From Provencibacterium sp. (GTDB lineage: Bacteria > Bacillota > Clostridia > Oscillospirales > Ruminococcaceae): 64,000 nt of DNA. The DNA lies in NCBI GenBank assembly GCA_022792175.1, contig JAAWAN010000023.1, positions 91,698 through 155,697 of the forward strand, given 5' to 3'. The notes under the pieces are model-generated. The model was given only the letters and a program-made list of their open reading frames with translations, was not told the origin of the DNA and ran no database searches. A program made the position numbers and the translations under genes. Below are positions 1 to 8,507 of the stretch, piece after piece (within the stretch, counting starts at the first letter, position 1; every line of letters starts with the position of its first letter).

Positions 1-195
1 TTCTTTGCTGTACCTGCGGATACGGATGGCCTGCAATGCAAAAAATATAACGGTGAACAGGACCACCATATTCTGAATCGTCTCATAGTAAGGGTGCCAG
101 TCCCGTCTAGCCCACATCCAGTAATAGCAGACAAGAAGCACCGCATAAATAATTTTTGTTCCGACTAGCTCCTTTAAGGTAACCTTTGCCTTCAT
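1..195 (-). CDS. Small membrane protein, N-terminal part (runs off the left edge)
   Basis: The minus strand reads an open frame from ATG at 195 to the window edge with no stop: 65 residues beginning MKAKVTLKELVG. There is a short basic N-terminus, a hydrophobic stretch around residues 14-28 (IIYAVLLVCYYWMWA), a charged loop (RRDWHPYYE) and a second hydrophobic stretch around residues 42-56 (MVVLFTVIFFALQAI), so it looks like the start of a two-or-more-helix inner-membrane protein. The start is supported by GGAGG at 204-208 about 8 bases upstream. I do not recognise the family; small proteins of this shape are often encoded beside an HTH regulator, but no such gene is visible here. It sits directly behind the promoter/operator cluster at 211-296, so its expression is probably tightly regulated. 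Confidence 0.7.
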   Translation of the reverse strand, partial: MKAKVTLKELVGTKIIYAVLLVCYYWMWARRDWHPYYETIQNMVVLFTVIFFALQAIRIRRYSKE

Positions 196-210
196 GCTCC
201 ATTCCTCCAT

Positions 211-296
211 GTGATATATTTTTAACTTTTCTATGTTATAAATATATCACACATCAGCGGCCGTGTCAAGGGCAAAATGTGAGATATTTTTAACTT
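211..296 (-). promoter_or_regulatory. Promoter with three copies of an operator-like element
   Basis: On the minus strand a -35 TTGACA (264-269) and a -10 TATATT (241-246) are separated by 17 bases, pointing at the gene that starts at 195. GTGATATATT (211-220) and AATATATCAC (241-250) form a perfect 10-base inverted repeat; the second arm covers the -10 box and the first lies downstream of the likely transcription start. An 18-base direct repeat of the first arm and its flank recurs at 279-296 (17 of 18 identical to 211-228), upstream of the -35. Sites on both sides of and inside the promoter suggest repression by a dimeric or looping regulator. The regulator is unknown. Confidence 0.65.
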
Positions 297-460
297 ATCA
301 TACCGCTGCTTTTCAAAGCGCCATCCTGCGCAGCCTCATTCCGGAGAAGGGGGCCTATCTTTATGAAGAGAATCAAGGCCCAGGAGCAAAAATACAAAAA
401 GCAGAGGGACGGCTGATAGCGGCCGCACTTTCAGGCGCATCTGCCTGCGGCTGCAGAAAA
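297..460. other. Gene-free spacer
   Basis: No coding sequence, repeat or RNA is supported here. A 69-codon open frame at 263-472 (+) starts inside the operator cluster, has no convincing ribosome binding site and no recognisable composition, so it is not called. Confidence 0.5.
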
Positions 461-500
461 AAGGCGGTGTAAAAAACGGGCCCTGCTACACCGCCTTTTT
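461..500. terminator. Bidirectional terminator after the alpha-galactosidase
   Basis: AAGGCGGTGTA (461-471) pairs perfectly with TACACCGCCTT (487-497) around a 15-base loop. A T-run follows on the + strand and the minus strand also ends in T residues (complement of the A-run at 457-462). It lies 15 bases downstream of the alpha-galactosidase stop. Confidence 0.85.
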
Positions 501-514
501 CTTCTTTACCTTTT

Positions 515-2728
515 TCAGACCTCTTCCAGCTCAATCGTCAGCGACCGGTAGTCACCGGAAAGCCGCGGCATGGGGATGCCGCCCTGCATAATGGCCGCGC
601 CGGTAAGAAGATACTGCTCATCCGAAACGGTAAAGGCATAGCGCCCCTGCGGGCGCAGCCCGCGCGGATAAAGGTAGGTAAATGCCGCATTGGCCTGCGC
701 ATGAATCGCCACATAGCAGACAAGCGCCCGGCCGCGGTCGGGAGAAACAAATTCCCAGGCAGCATATGTCGGATTCTTCGCCGGGCCAGTCAGCCGGTAA
801 TAGTCGCCGCCGCTGATAAGCGCATAGTTCTTTTTGAAGAAGGCGGTCTGCTCGCGCACCTGCTGCTTCTCCTCGGGAGAAAGCCTGCTGATATCGAGCT
901 CATACCCGAAGGTGCCCGCCATCGCTACAAGCGCGCGGGTATCAAAGGGGGTAACCCGTCCAGTCTGGTGGTTGGGGCAGGCGGAGAGGTGTGCGCCCAC
1001 CGCGGAAATCGGATAGCCAAACGAGGTGCCATATTGAATCTGCAGCCGTTCGATGGCATCGGTATCATCGCTGCACCAGATCTGCGGCGTATAGTAAAGC
1101 ATGCCCGCATCAAAGCGCCCGCCGCCGCCCGAACAGCCCTCAAAAAGAACCTCCGGAAAAGCGCCGGTCAGCCGTTCAAGCAGCTCATACACCCCCAGCA
1201 TATAGCGGTGATAGATTTCTCCCTGCTGCCCGGCAGGCAGCTTCGCCGAAAAGACATTGGTCAGGTGCCGGTTCATATCCCACTTGACATAGGCGATATT
1301 GGCGCTTGAGAGCACCCGCGAAATCGCCTCGAAGAGATAGTCCACCACATCGCCGCGCGACATATCCAGCACAAACTGGCAGCGGCTGCGTACTCCCTTT
1401 CGCCCCGGAGAGCGCAGCACCCAGTCGGGATGCGCCCGGTAAAGGTCGCTGTCCTCCGAAACCATCTCCGGCTCGAACCAGATGCCCAGCTTCATCCCCA
1501 GCGCGTTTACCCGCTCGCAAAGGCTACCGAGCCCTCCGCGCAGCTTCTTTTCGTTGACTGTCCAGTCGCCCAGGCCGCTGACATCGGCCTCGCGCTTGCC
1601 GAACCATCCGTCATCCATCACCAGCATTTCAATGCCGAGCTGGGAGGCCTCCTGCGCGATTTTTACCAGCTTGTCATCATCAAAGTCAAAATAGGTGGCC
1701 TCCCAGTTGTTGACCAGAATCGGACGGCGGCGGTCCCGCCAGACGCCGCGGCAGAGGTTCTCCCGGCAGGCCCGGTGAAAGCGCCGGGAAAGCTCGCCCA
1801 GCCCCTCACCGCTGTAGCAGAGGGCCACCTCCGGCGTTGCAAAGCTCTCCCCCGCCTTCAGCAGCCAGTTAAAGCCTTCCGGGTGAATGCCCATGTACAG
1901 GCGCAGGGAATCAAACTGGTCAAGCTGCGCCCCGGCAATGAAGTTGCCGGAATAGACGAAGGAAAGCCCATAGCAGCGTCCGTGCTCCTCATCCGCGCCC
2001 TGCTCGCATAAAATCACAAACGGGTTCTGCTGATGGCTGGAGGCGCCGCGGATGCTGCTGGCAACAATCTCCCCATGCCGTACCGGCGTGCGTTCCTCGT
2101 TGCGCTCCATCGCATGGCGGCCATAGAAGGTGATATATTCGTAGCCCTTCCCGTCCGCATAATCCAGGCTGCAGGAAAGAACACGGGATATCTGCACCGG
2201 CTGCCCGGATTCGTTTTTGATAACGGCCGAGCGGGTGATGATATCCTTCTCTGCAAAAACGTTATACTGCAGCGCGACCGAAAGCCCGGTCAGCGCATCT
2301 GACAGGACAATCTCCAGCGTTTCGACCTCCCCTTCCCCACCATGAAAGGAGGGCAGGTCCTTTAGAACGGCTTTGCCGGAAAAAATCGAGTGAGAGCGAT
2401 AGCGCAGGTCGGTGTCGCTGCTCCCGTCCGCATAAACGGCCCGCAGAGAGCTCTCGCGAAAGTCTCCCGAGCCGAAGGCCGGATATTCCTGCGGCAGGGT
2501 ATCGAGCGAAAAGGTGCGATCCTCCCCCGCATCATAGGGGTTCCCCGAAAAGCCCCGGTCGGCCTGGCGCACCAGATGGCTCATCTCCGACCCTCCGGCA
2601 GGCCCGCCATAGTAAAGGTGCTGCAGATAGCCCAACCGCCCGATTCTCATCTGATACTCGCTGTGCTGGGTTTCAAGAATAAAAACGCCCGTCTGTTCAT
2701 GAAAGTGGATTGCCATTGCTTTATCCAT
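515..2728 (-). CDS. Alpha-galactosidase, glycoside hydrolase family 36
   Basis: A 737-residue cytoplasmic enzyme expected to release terminal alpha-1,6-galactose from melibiose, raffinose and stachyose-type sugars by a retaining double displacement. The GH36 hallmarks are present: VKWDMNRHL with the nucleophile Asp484, FEGCSGGGGRFDAGML just downstream, and WCSDDTDA with the presumed acid/base Asp554. The order is the usual one: N-terminal beta-supersandwich, a (beta/alpha)8 barrel entered at NNWEATYFDFDDDKL and MVMDDGWFGKR, and a C-terminal beta domain. Length matches family members of about 730 residues, and there is no signal peptide. An AGGAGAGG lies immediately before ATG 2728; ATG 2716 (residue 5) is an alternative start. 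No transporter or regulator for galactosides is adjacent. Confidence 0.95.
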   Translation of the reverse strand: MDKAMAIHFHEQTGVFILETQHSEYQMRIGRLGYLQHLYYGGPAGGSEMSHLVRQADRGFSGNPYDAGEDRTFSLDTLPQEYPAFGSGDFRESSLRAVYADGSSDTDLRYRSHSIFSGKAVLKDLPSFHGGEGEVETLEIVLSDALTGLSVALQYNVFAEKDIITRSAVIKNESGQPVQISRVLSCSLDYADGKGYEYITFYGRHAMERNEERTPVRHGEIVASSIRGASSHQQNPFVILCEQGADEEHGRCYGLSFVYSGNFIAGAQLDQFDSLRLYMGIHPEGFNWLLKAGESFATPEVALCYSGEGLGELSRRFHRACRENLCRGVWRDRRRPILVNNWEATYFDFDDDKLVKIAQEASQLGIEMLVMDDGWFGKREADVSGLGDWTVNEKKLRGGLGSLCERVNALGMKLGIWFEPEMVSEDSDLYRAHPDWVLRSPGRKGVRSRCQFVLDMSRGDVVDYLFEAISRVLSSANIAYVKWDMNRHLTNVFSAKLPAGQQGEIYHRYMLGVYELLERLTGAFPEVLFEGCSGGGGRFDAGMLYYTPQIWCSDDTDAIERLQIQYGTSFGYPISAVGAHLSACPNHQTGRVTPFDTRALVAMAGTFGYELDISRLSPEEKQQVREQTAFFKKNYALISGGDYYRLTGPAKNPTYAAWEFVSPDRGRALVCYVAIHAQANAAFTYLYPRGLRPQGRYAFTVSDEQYLLTGAAIMQGGIPMPRLSGDYRSLTIELEEV

Positions 2729-2780
2729 CCTCTCCTGATGATATTGCAGCTTTATGCGGCCGGAGACCGCTTTCTTTCCT

Positions 2781-2790
2781 ATTTTAGCAC
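2781..2790 (-). promoter_or_regulatory. Possible extended -10 for the alpha-galactosidase
   Basis: The minus strand reads TGC-TAAAAT (ATTTTA at 2781-2786 on +), an extended -10 element about 55 bases before the start codon. No good -35 is visible at the right spacing, so support is modest. Confidence 0.3.
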
Positions 2791-2860
2791 ATTTTCCCTC
2801 CTATTGGGAAGGCGACTGTAAAATTTTGTGAATCCTTTGGAAAAACATTATAGCTTCTTT

Positions 2861-2882
2861 ATTTTGGAAGATGTTCCAAAAT
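2861..2882. repeat. Perfect 9-base dyad in the divergent intergenic region
   Basis: ATTTTGGAA (2861-2869) and TTCCAAAAT (2874-2882) form an inverted repeat around GATG. It lies between the divergent alpha-galactosidase (-) and chromate transporter (+) genes and looks like an operator for either. No T-run follows, so a terminator is unlikely. Confidence 0.5.
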
Positions 2883-3010
2883 TCCGGCCAAAATACCGGT
2901 AGCCAAAAGGCGGTAAACATGATAGACTTAAATTCAGATTTTCAGAACAGAAAAATATTTCTGCAACCGGCAGAAGACTCTCTGGATGGAAAGGAACGTG
3001 ACTACAGATT

Positions 3011-3586
3011 ATGAAAGAGCTTTTTCGCATGTTCTGGGCTTTTTTCCGGATCGGAGGGCTCACCTTCGGCGGCGGCTATGCCATGCTGCCCATGCTACAG
3101 AAGGAAGTCGTCGAAAAATTCGGATGGGCAACCGAAGAGGAGCTGATGGATTACTATGCCATCGGCCAGTGTACGCCGGGCATTATCGCCGTCAATACCG
3201 CCACATTTATCGGCTATAAGAAGCGCGGCGTTCCCGGAGCCATTTTTGCAACGGCGGGGGTTGTCTTCCCCTCGCTCGTTATCATCACGATTATCGCCGC
3301 TTTTATTCAGAACTTCGCGCATATCGTCTATGTGCAGCAGGCCTTTGCAGGGATACGCGTGGCGGTCTGCATGCTGATTCTCAATGCAGTTATCAAGCTC
3401 TGGAAGAGCGGTGTAAAAAACATCGTCGGCATCTGTATTTTTGCCGCCGCCTTTCTGCTGACGGCGCTGCTCGGCATTTCCCCCATCTACCTGGTTATTG
3501 CCTCGGCGCTCTTCGGCATCTTCTGGGGAAGGGCGGCAGAAAAAAAGCAGAACCGCAACCCTAAAAGAGAGGAGGACAAGAAATGA
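3011..3586 (+). CDS. chrA: Chromate transporter family protein, first half-size subunit
   Basis: A 191-residue membrane protein of the CHR family (short-chain type), one of two half-size proteins encoded in tandem that together correspond to a full-length ChrA. The signature RIGGLTFGGGYAMLPMLQKEVVEK is followed by GQCTPGIIAVNTATFIGYK, the conserved pore-region motif, then several hydrophobic helices and a basic C-terminal tail (KKQNRNPKREEDKK). Its stop overlaps the ATG of the second subunit by 4 bases (ATGA at 3583), so the two are translationally coupled. In heterotrophic anaerobes the physiological substrate of these pairs is uncertain: chromate/sulfate exchange is known for the long form and is inference here. 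Confidence 0.9.
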   Translation: MKELFRMFWAFFRIGGLTFGGGYAMLPMLQKEVVEKFGWATEEELMDYYAIGQCTPGIIAVNTATFIGYKKRGVPGAIFATAGVVFPSLVIITIIAAFIQNFAHIVYVQQAFAGIRVAVCMLILNAVIKLWKSGVKNIVGICIFAAAFLLTALLGISPIYLVIASALFGIFWGRAAEKKQNRNPKREEDKK

Positions 3587-4149
3587 AAATTCTTCTCGCG
3601 CTCTTTTATGAATTTTTCAAGGCCGGGCTTTTTGCCGTCGGCGGCGGGCTCGCCACTCTGCCTTTTCTCTATGATATAGCCGCGCGCTATGACTGGCTGC
3701 CGGTCGAAATGATGCCCGATATGATTGCCGTTTCCGAGTCTACCCCCGGCCCTATCGGCATCAATATGGCCACCTATGCGGGTTTTAACGCCTATGGCGT
3801 ACTCGGCGGCATTGTCGCCACCTGCTCGCTGGTGCTCCCTTCTGTTATCATCATTATTCTGATTTCCAAATTTCTCAACCGCTTTAACGAAAACCCGCTG
3901 GTGAAAAATGCCTTTACCGGCCTGCGTCCCGCTGTTACCGGGCTCATTGCCGCTGCCGGCTGGCAGGTTTTCTCCCTCTCCATTTTGGAATTTTCGCTCT
4001 ATGAGCAAACAAAGAGCCTGCTCTTTCTCATCGACTGGAAAGCGCTCGGCCTCTTTATCATTCTCTGGGTCACCGAACGCAAATTTAAGGGTCATCCCCT
4101 CTTTTATATTGCGGGCGCCGCGGCCGCCGGCATTCTGCTGGGGTTCTGA
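3583..4149 (+). CDS. chrA: Chromate transporter family protein, second half-size subunit
   Basis: A 188-residue CHR-family membrane protein, partner of the gene it overlaps by 4 bases. It repeats the signature with FFKAGLFAVGGGLATLPFLYD and SESTPGPIGINMATYAGF near the N-terminus, followed by about five hydrophobic segments; the last (LFYIAGAAAAGILLGF) runs to the C-terminus. The upstream GAGGAGGACAAGAA gives a strong ribosome binding site inside the first gene. Both halves are intact. About 120 bases separate it from araM, with no clear terminator, so co-transcription with araM is possible. Confidence 0.9.
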   Translation: MKILLALFYEFFKAGLFAVGGGLATLPFLYDIAARYDWLPVEMMPDMIAVSESTPGPIGINMATYAGFNAYGVLGGIVATCSLVLPSVIIIILISKFLNRFNENPLVKNAFTGLRPAVTGLIAAAGWQVFSLSILEFSLYEQTKSLLFLIDWKALGLFIILWVTERKFKGHPLFYIAGAAAAGILLGF

Positions 4150-4270
4150 CAGCTGCCATGCGCTCTGCCGGAAAATATCCAGGCCGCCTGCAGGGACTGC
4201 TTTCCGGCATGCCCTTTAACCCTCTTGCCTCTGCCACTATACACATTCAACCTGTTAAGGAGGAGTTTTT

Positions 4271-5542
4271 ATGCAAATCCCCGTCCAAGAATTTTCCAAG
4301 CCCTGTCCCTGCGGTCACAAGCACGATATCTTTGTCCGGGATATCCGAATTGGGAAGGGTGTGCTCTCCTGTATCCCCGGCCTGCTTCGGGAAGGGGGCT
4401 TCTCCTCCCCCACGGTGGTCTGCGACGAAAATACCTTCGCAGCTGCGGGCGAAAGGATCGTTTCCCTGCTGGGCGGCTGCCCGTTTGTCAGCCTCTCTCC
4501 CGAGGGGCTGCATGCGGATGAGCATGCCGTAGAAAAGCTGCTCTCGCTGCTGACGGATAAAACGGACATCCTCATTGCCGTAGGCTCCGGCACGGTGCAC
4601 GATATTACACGCTACTGCGCAAACGAGCGCCGCATCCCCTTCTTCTCCGTTCCAACGGCGGCGAGCGTAGATGGATTTGTTTCCACCGTTGCGGCGATGA
4701 CCTGGCATGGCTTTAAAAAGAGCTTTATCGCCGTCTCCCCGCTTTATGTCGTTGCCGACAGCGAAATTTTCTCGAAGGCTCCCGCCCGGCTGACCGCTGC
4801 GGGCATCGGCGATCTGCTGGGAAAATATACCGCTATCGCCGACTGGCGCATTGCCCATGAGGTAACGGGGGAATATCTCTGCGAGCGCATCTGTGGCATG
4901 GAGCTCGAGGCCATCCGCACCGTCTGCGAAAATCTCACCGCCATTCGCGCCGGGGATGAGCAGGCGAGCGAACAGCTGATGTATGGGCTGCTACTCTCCG
5001 GCCTCGCCATGCAGATGATTGGCAACTCCCGTCCCGCCTCCGGGTCAGAGCACCATATGTCCCACCTGTGGGAGATGGAGGTCATTAACCCGCACACCGA
5101 TGCCTACCACGGCGAAAAGGTCGGCGCAGGACTTCTGTATGCGGCAAAGGCCTACCATGCGGTGCGCGCGCGCATTCTCGATAAAAAGCTAAAGCTCAAG
5201 GAATATAAGGGACTGGAAACCGCGCTGCTCGAGGAGACCTTCGGGCGGCGGGGGCTGACCGAAAGCCTTCTTGAGGAGAACTCGCCTGACCCGCTGCTGG
5301 AGATACAGCCGCAGAAGCTGCTCGAGAGCCTGCCGCGCATTGCGCAGATTCTCGGCGATATTCCCGCCCCCGAAAATTTGCGGGGGCTTCTTGCCCGCGC
5401 AGAGGCCCCCCTCTCTTTGACGGATATCGGCCTGGAGGAGGATATCTGTCCGCTGACACTGCGGCTCTCGCCCTATGTGCGCAGGCGCCTGACCTTTATG
5501 CGCCTGATAAAGCTCTTTGACCTGGATATACAGGGCCTCTGA
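4271..5542 (+). CDS. araM: Glycerol-1-phosphate dehydrogenase (AraM/EgsA family)
   Basis: A 423-residue NAD(P)-dependent enzyme of the iron-containing-alcohol-dehydrogenase fold that interconverts dihydroxyacetone phosphate and sn-glycerol-1-phosphate. Family motifs are clear: AVGSGTVHDITRYCA (nucleotide binding), VPTAASVDGFVSTVAAMTW, AGIGDLLGKYTAIADWR with the first metal Asp, and GSEHHMSHLWEM plus HGEKVGAGLL supplying metal His residues. AAGGAGGAG just upstream of ATG 4271 fixes the start. In Bacillus subtilis araM sits in the arabinose operon; here it precedes araB and araD but is cut off from them by a strong terminator and a new promoter. G1P in Gram-positives feeds heptaprenylglyceryl phosphate synthesis; that role here is inference. 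Confidence 0.93.
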   Translation: MQIPVQEFSKPCPCGHKHDIFVRDIRIGKGVLSCIPGLLREGGFSSPTVVCDENTFAAAGERIVSLLGGCPFVSLSPEGLHADEHAVEKLLSLLTDKTDILIAVGSGTVHDITRYCANERRIPFFSVPTAASVDGFVSTVAAMTWHGFKKSFIAVSPLYVVADSEIFSKAPARLTAAGIGDLLGKYTAIADWRIAHEVTGEYLCERICGMELEAIRTVCENLTAIRAGDEQASEQLMYGLLLSGLAMQMIGNSRPASGSEHHMSHLWEMEVINPHTDAYHGEKVGAGLLYAAKAYHAVRARILDKKLKLKEYKGLETALLEETFGRRGLTESLLEENSPDPLLEIQPQKLLESLPRIAQILGDIPAPENLRGLLARAEAPLSLTDIGLEEDICPLTLRLSPYVRRRLTFMRLIKLFDLDIQGL

Positions 5543-5590
5543 TCTTTCGGGTGGTTTCCGAGCATTTCGGCCTGTTTTAAAAACTGCCCT

Positions 5591-5636
5591 GGCGGCAGCC
5601 GCGAATGAATTCTTTCTGCGCGGTTGCCGCCTTTTT
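5591..5636 (+). terminator. Terminator after araM
   Basis: GGCGGCAGCCGCG (5591-5603) pairs with CGCGGTTGCCGCC (5619-5631) with a single G-U pair, followed directly by TTTTTATT. It ends the araM transcript just before the araB promoter. Confidence 0.9.
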
Positions 5637-5637
5637 A

Positions 5638-5666
5638 TTGACTTCATGTAGAAGATTCTGTACAAT
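5638..5666 (+). promoter_or_regulatory. Promoter of the araB-araD-comFB-sulfatase unit
   Basis: TTGACT (5638-5643) and TACAAT (5661-5666) are spaced by exactly 17 bases, about 75 bases before the araB start and immediately after the araM terminator. No clear AraR-type operator could be recognised around it. Confidence 0.75.
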
Positions 5667-5741
5667 AGAACCAAGCAGTTTCGAGAAGAGAAGGATGGGA
5701 CAGCCAAAGCCGTTCGAGCCTTCAGAAAGGAATGAATAAAA

Positions 5742-7415
5742 TTGAGCAAATATTCGATTGGCGTTGATTTCGGCACCCTCTCCGGTCGTGCTGTTCTGGT
5801 AGAGATTGGAAGCGGCAGAGAGCTTGCAAGCAGTGTTTTCGAATATCCGCACGCGGTAATGGATCGCGAGCTGCCGGATAAAACCCGCCTAGGCGTCGAC
5901 TGGGCACTGCAGCATCCGCAGGATTATCTGGATGTATTCGCCCACACCATTCCGGCCGTTATGAAAGAAGCTGCCGTAAAACCGGAGGATGTAGTCGGCA
6001 TCGGCATCGACTTTACCGCCTGCACCATTCTGCCGGTCAAGGCAGACTCTACTCCTCTCTGCTTTCTGGATGAATTTAAGAGCGAGCCGCATGCCTATGT
6101 CAAGCTCTGGAAACACCACGCCGCACAGGATAAGGCAAATCTCTTAAACGAGGTGGCCCAGAAAACCGGTCAGAAATGGCTTGCCCGCTATGGCGGAAAG
6201 ATCTCTTCCGAATGGGTTTTCCCAAAACTCATGCAGATGCTCGAGGAGGCCCCCGAGGTTTATGCTGCGGCCGACTATATCGTTGAAGCGGCCGACTGGG
6301 TCATCTGGTTTTTAACCGGCAAACAGAACCGCAACTCCTGCACCGCCGGCTACAAGGCCATCTGGAGCAAGCGCGATGGCTACCCGCAGGAGAGCTTCTT
6401 CAAAGCGCTCGACCAAAGGCTGGAGCATGTCGTAAAGGAAAAGCTCAACTGTCCGATTACCCCTCTGGGCTCATGCGCAGGCGGTATCTGCGACAAGGCC
6501 GCCGCGCTCACCGGGCTTCTCCCAAAGACGGCGGTCGCCGTTGGCAATGTGGATGCACACGTCACCATGCCCGCTGTCGGTATCGATGGGCCGAACAAGA
6601 TGCTCGCTATCATGGGTACTTCCACCTGCCATATCCTCATCAGCCGGGAGGAGCGCAACGTTCCCGGCATGTGCGGCTGTGTGGAGGACGGGGTTTATCC
6701 CGGATTTTTCGGCTATGAGGCGGGGCAGAGCTGCGTGGGCGACCATTTCCAGTGGTTTATTGACAACTGCCTGCCCGCCGCTTACTGGCAGGATGCCAAA
6801 GAGCAGGGAAAGAATATCCATGTCTATCTGCGCGAAAAGGCGCAGAAGCTCGCTCCCGGTGAAAGCGGACTGCTCGCGCTCGACTGGTGGAACGGCAACC
6901 GCTCGGTGCTCGTGGATATTGACCTGACCGGCATGCTGCTCGGCTGCACGCTGCAGACAAGGCCGGAGGAAATCTACCGGGCGCTCATCGAAGCGACCGC
7001 CTACGGCACCCGCATGATTGTTGAAACCTTCCGCGAGAGCGGCGTTCCGGTGGAGGAGTTTTATGCTTCCGGCGGCATTTCCCAGAAGGATCCGATGACA
7101 ATGCAGATTTATGCCGACATTCTGAACCTTCCCATCCATATCGCCGGCTCCACTCAGGGTCCGGCGCTCGGCAGTGCCATCTTCGGCGCGGTGGCTGCTG
7201 GCAGGGAGAAGGGCGGATATGATGATATCTTTACCGCTGCGCGGGAGATGGGCAAGCTGCGCGATGAAATCTACCGTCCGATTCCGGAAAACGCCGCCGT
7301 TTATGATAAGCTCTATGCAGAATACCGCACACTGCACGACTACTTCGGCCGCGGGGAAAACGATGTCATGAAGCGGCTCAAGGCCATTAAGAAGGAGCAG
7401 TCCGGGCAGGCATAG
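5742..7415 (+). CDS. araB: L-ribulokinase
   Basis: A 557-residue FGGY-family sugar kinase that phosphorylates L-ribulose to L-ribulose-5-phosphate. The N-terminus [17 protein letters not shown] carries the DFGT-SGR phosphate-binding loop characteristic of ribulokinase, followed by [14 protein letters not shown], the catalytic-region [14 protein letters not shown], and the C-terminal ATP-binding [20 protein letters not shown]. Length is normal for AraB. The start is TTG at 5742, preceded by AGAAAGGA; an ATG at 5732 is in another frame. It is followed by araD, but no arabinose isomerase gene (araA) is present in the window, so the ribulose must come from an isomerase encoded elsewhere or from another route. 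Confidence 0.95.
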   Translation: MSKYSIGVDFGTLSGRAVLVEIGSGRELASSVFEYPHAVMDRELPDKTRLGVDWALQHPQDYLDVFAHTIPAVMKEAAVKPEDVVGIGIDFTACTILPVKADSTPLCFLDEFKSEPHAYVKLWKHHAAQDKANLLNEVAQKTGQKWLARYGGKISSEWVFPKLMQMLEEAPEVYAAADYIVEAADWVIWFLTGKQNRNSCTAGYKAIWSKRDGYPQESFFKALDQRLEHVVKEKLNCPITPLGSCAGGICDKAAALTGLLPKTAVAVGNVDAHVTMPAVGIDGPNKMLAIMGTSTCHILISREERNVPGMCGCVEDGVYPGFFGYEAGQSCVGDHFQWFIDNCLPAAYWQDAKEQGKNIHVYLREKAQKLAPGESGLLALDWWNGNRSVLVDIDLTGMLLGCTLQTRPEEIYRALIEATAYGTRMIVETFRESGVPVEEFYASGGISQKDPMTMQIYADILNLPIHIAGSTQGPALGSAIFGAVAAGREKGGYDDIFTAAREMGKLRDEIYRPIPENAAVYDKLYAEYRTLHDYFGRGENDVMKRLKAIKKEQSGQA

Positions 7416-7458
7416 TCCGCCCAGCCCTTCCTGCCTATTTGAAAGGGATGATCAATTG

Positions 7459-8148
7459 ATGCTGGAGTCTTTAAAAGAGCAGGTTCTTCGCGCTAATCTC
7501 GAGCTGCCGCGCCGGAACCTTGTCACCTACACCTGGGGCAACGTTTCCGGTATCGACCGCGAACGGGGACTGGTGGTTATTAAGCCCTCCGGGCTGGACT
7601 ATGAAGGCATGAGCGCGCAGGATATGGTCGTCGTCGACCTGAAAAGCGCAGAGACGGTAGAAGGAAAATGGAAGCCCTCCTCCGATACGCCGACCCATCT
7701 CACCCTCTACCGCGCCTTCCCCTCTCTGGGCGGCATTGTCCATACCCATTCCCGCTGGGCTACCATCTTCGCGCAGCGGGGAATCGGCATTCCCGCGCTG
7801 GGAACCACTCATGCTGACTATTTCTATGGAGAAATCCCCTGCACCCGCAGGATGACCCCCGAGGAAATTGAGGGAGCTTATGAGGCAGAAACCGGCAATG
7901 TGATCGTAGAACGCTTTTCCGGCCTCGACCCAGCTGATATTCCCGCCGTGCTGGTCAACAGCCATGGCCCCTTCTGCTGGGGGAAGAATGCGGACGATGC
8001 CGTTTATCATGCCGTTGTGCTCGAGGAGATCGCTTTCATGGCCTGGCACTGCCTCTCGCTCGGAGCGCAGCCGCCCATGCAGCAGGAGCTTTTAGACCGC
8101 CACTATCTGCGCAAGCACGGCAAAAATGCCTATTATGGCCAGAACTAA
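7459..8148 (+). CDS. araD: L-ribulose-5-phosphate 4-epimerase
   Basis: A 229-residue zinc enzyme of the class II aldolase/epimerase family that converts L-ribulose-5-phosphate to D-xylulose-5-phosphate, feeding the pentose phosphate pathway. Visible motifs are [10 protein letters not shown] near the N-terminus, [27 protein letters not shown], the zinc pair in [21 protein letters not shown], and the third ligand region [18 protein letters not shown] at 7442-7448 serves either TTG 7456 or ATG 7459; I use the ATG. It lies 43 bases after araB and is clearly in the same operon. Confidence 0.94.
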   Translation: MLESLKEQVLRANLELPRRNLVTYTWGNVSGIDRERGLVVIKPSGLDYEGMSAQDMVVVDLKSAETVEGKWKPSSDTPTHLTLYRAFPSLGGIVHTHSRWATIFAQRGIGIPALGTTHADYFYGEIPCTRRMTPEEIEGAYEAETGNVIVERFSGLDPADIPAVLVNSHGPFCWGKNADDAVYHAVVLEEIAFMAWHCLSLGAQPPMQQELLDRHYLRKHGKNAYYGQN

Positions 8149-8198
8149 ACCGGCGCCTGCAAATTCATCTGGATACTATTTTGAGGAGGTTTGCTACC

Positions 8199-8468
8199 AT
8201 GTCCACCATTTATAAAAATATCATGGAAGATATCGTGGAAAACAAAATGAAGCAGATTCAGGAGACTCTTGGCTGCTGCACCTGCGAAAACTGCCGCTGC
8301 GATATCATCGCCTATGCGCTCAATCAGCTTCCCCCCAAATATGTGGTGACTGCCAAGGGAGAGGTTTACTCCAAACTGTATACCCTCAGCGTGCAGCACG
8401 ATGCAGACGTTATGGCCGCGCTCACCCAGGGTGCCAATCTGGTCGCCAAAAGGCCGCGGCACGATTAA
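8199..8468 (+). CDS. ComFB-like small protein
   Basis: An 89-residue protein resembling the late-competence protein ComFB family. The matching block is the Cys-rich CCTCENCRCDIIAYALNQL followed by PPKYVVTAKGEVYSK, where the C-x2-C-x2-C-x-C-D spacing and ALN-LPP-Y are the family pattern. The start is ATG 8199, 8 bases after GAGGAGG; an in-frame TTG at 8181 lies before that ribosome binding site and is not used. The Cys cluster could bind zinc. ComFB function is not established; some homologues have been linked to cyclic-dinucleotide binding. Its place between araD and a sulfatase, away from comFA/comFC, is unusual. Confidence 0.8.
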   Translation: MSTIYKNIMEDIVENKMKQIQETLGCCTCENCRCDIIAYALNQLPPKYVVTAKGEVYSKLYTLSVQHDADVMAALTQGANLVAKRPRHD

Positions 8469-8507
8469 CCTCTCACTAAATCATCAACTTTGAACAGAAG
8501 GTGTACT

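Noticed and set aside
263..472. 69-codon open frame on + near the left edge
   Set aside because: Starts inside the operator cluster, ends inside the terminator, no ribosome binding site and no family resemblance.
4167..4208. GCCGGAAA/TTTCCGGC pair after the chromate transporter genes as terminator
   Set aside because: The loop is 26 bases, the stem only 8, and no T-run follows.
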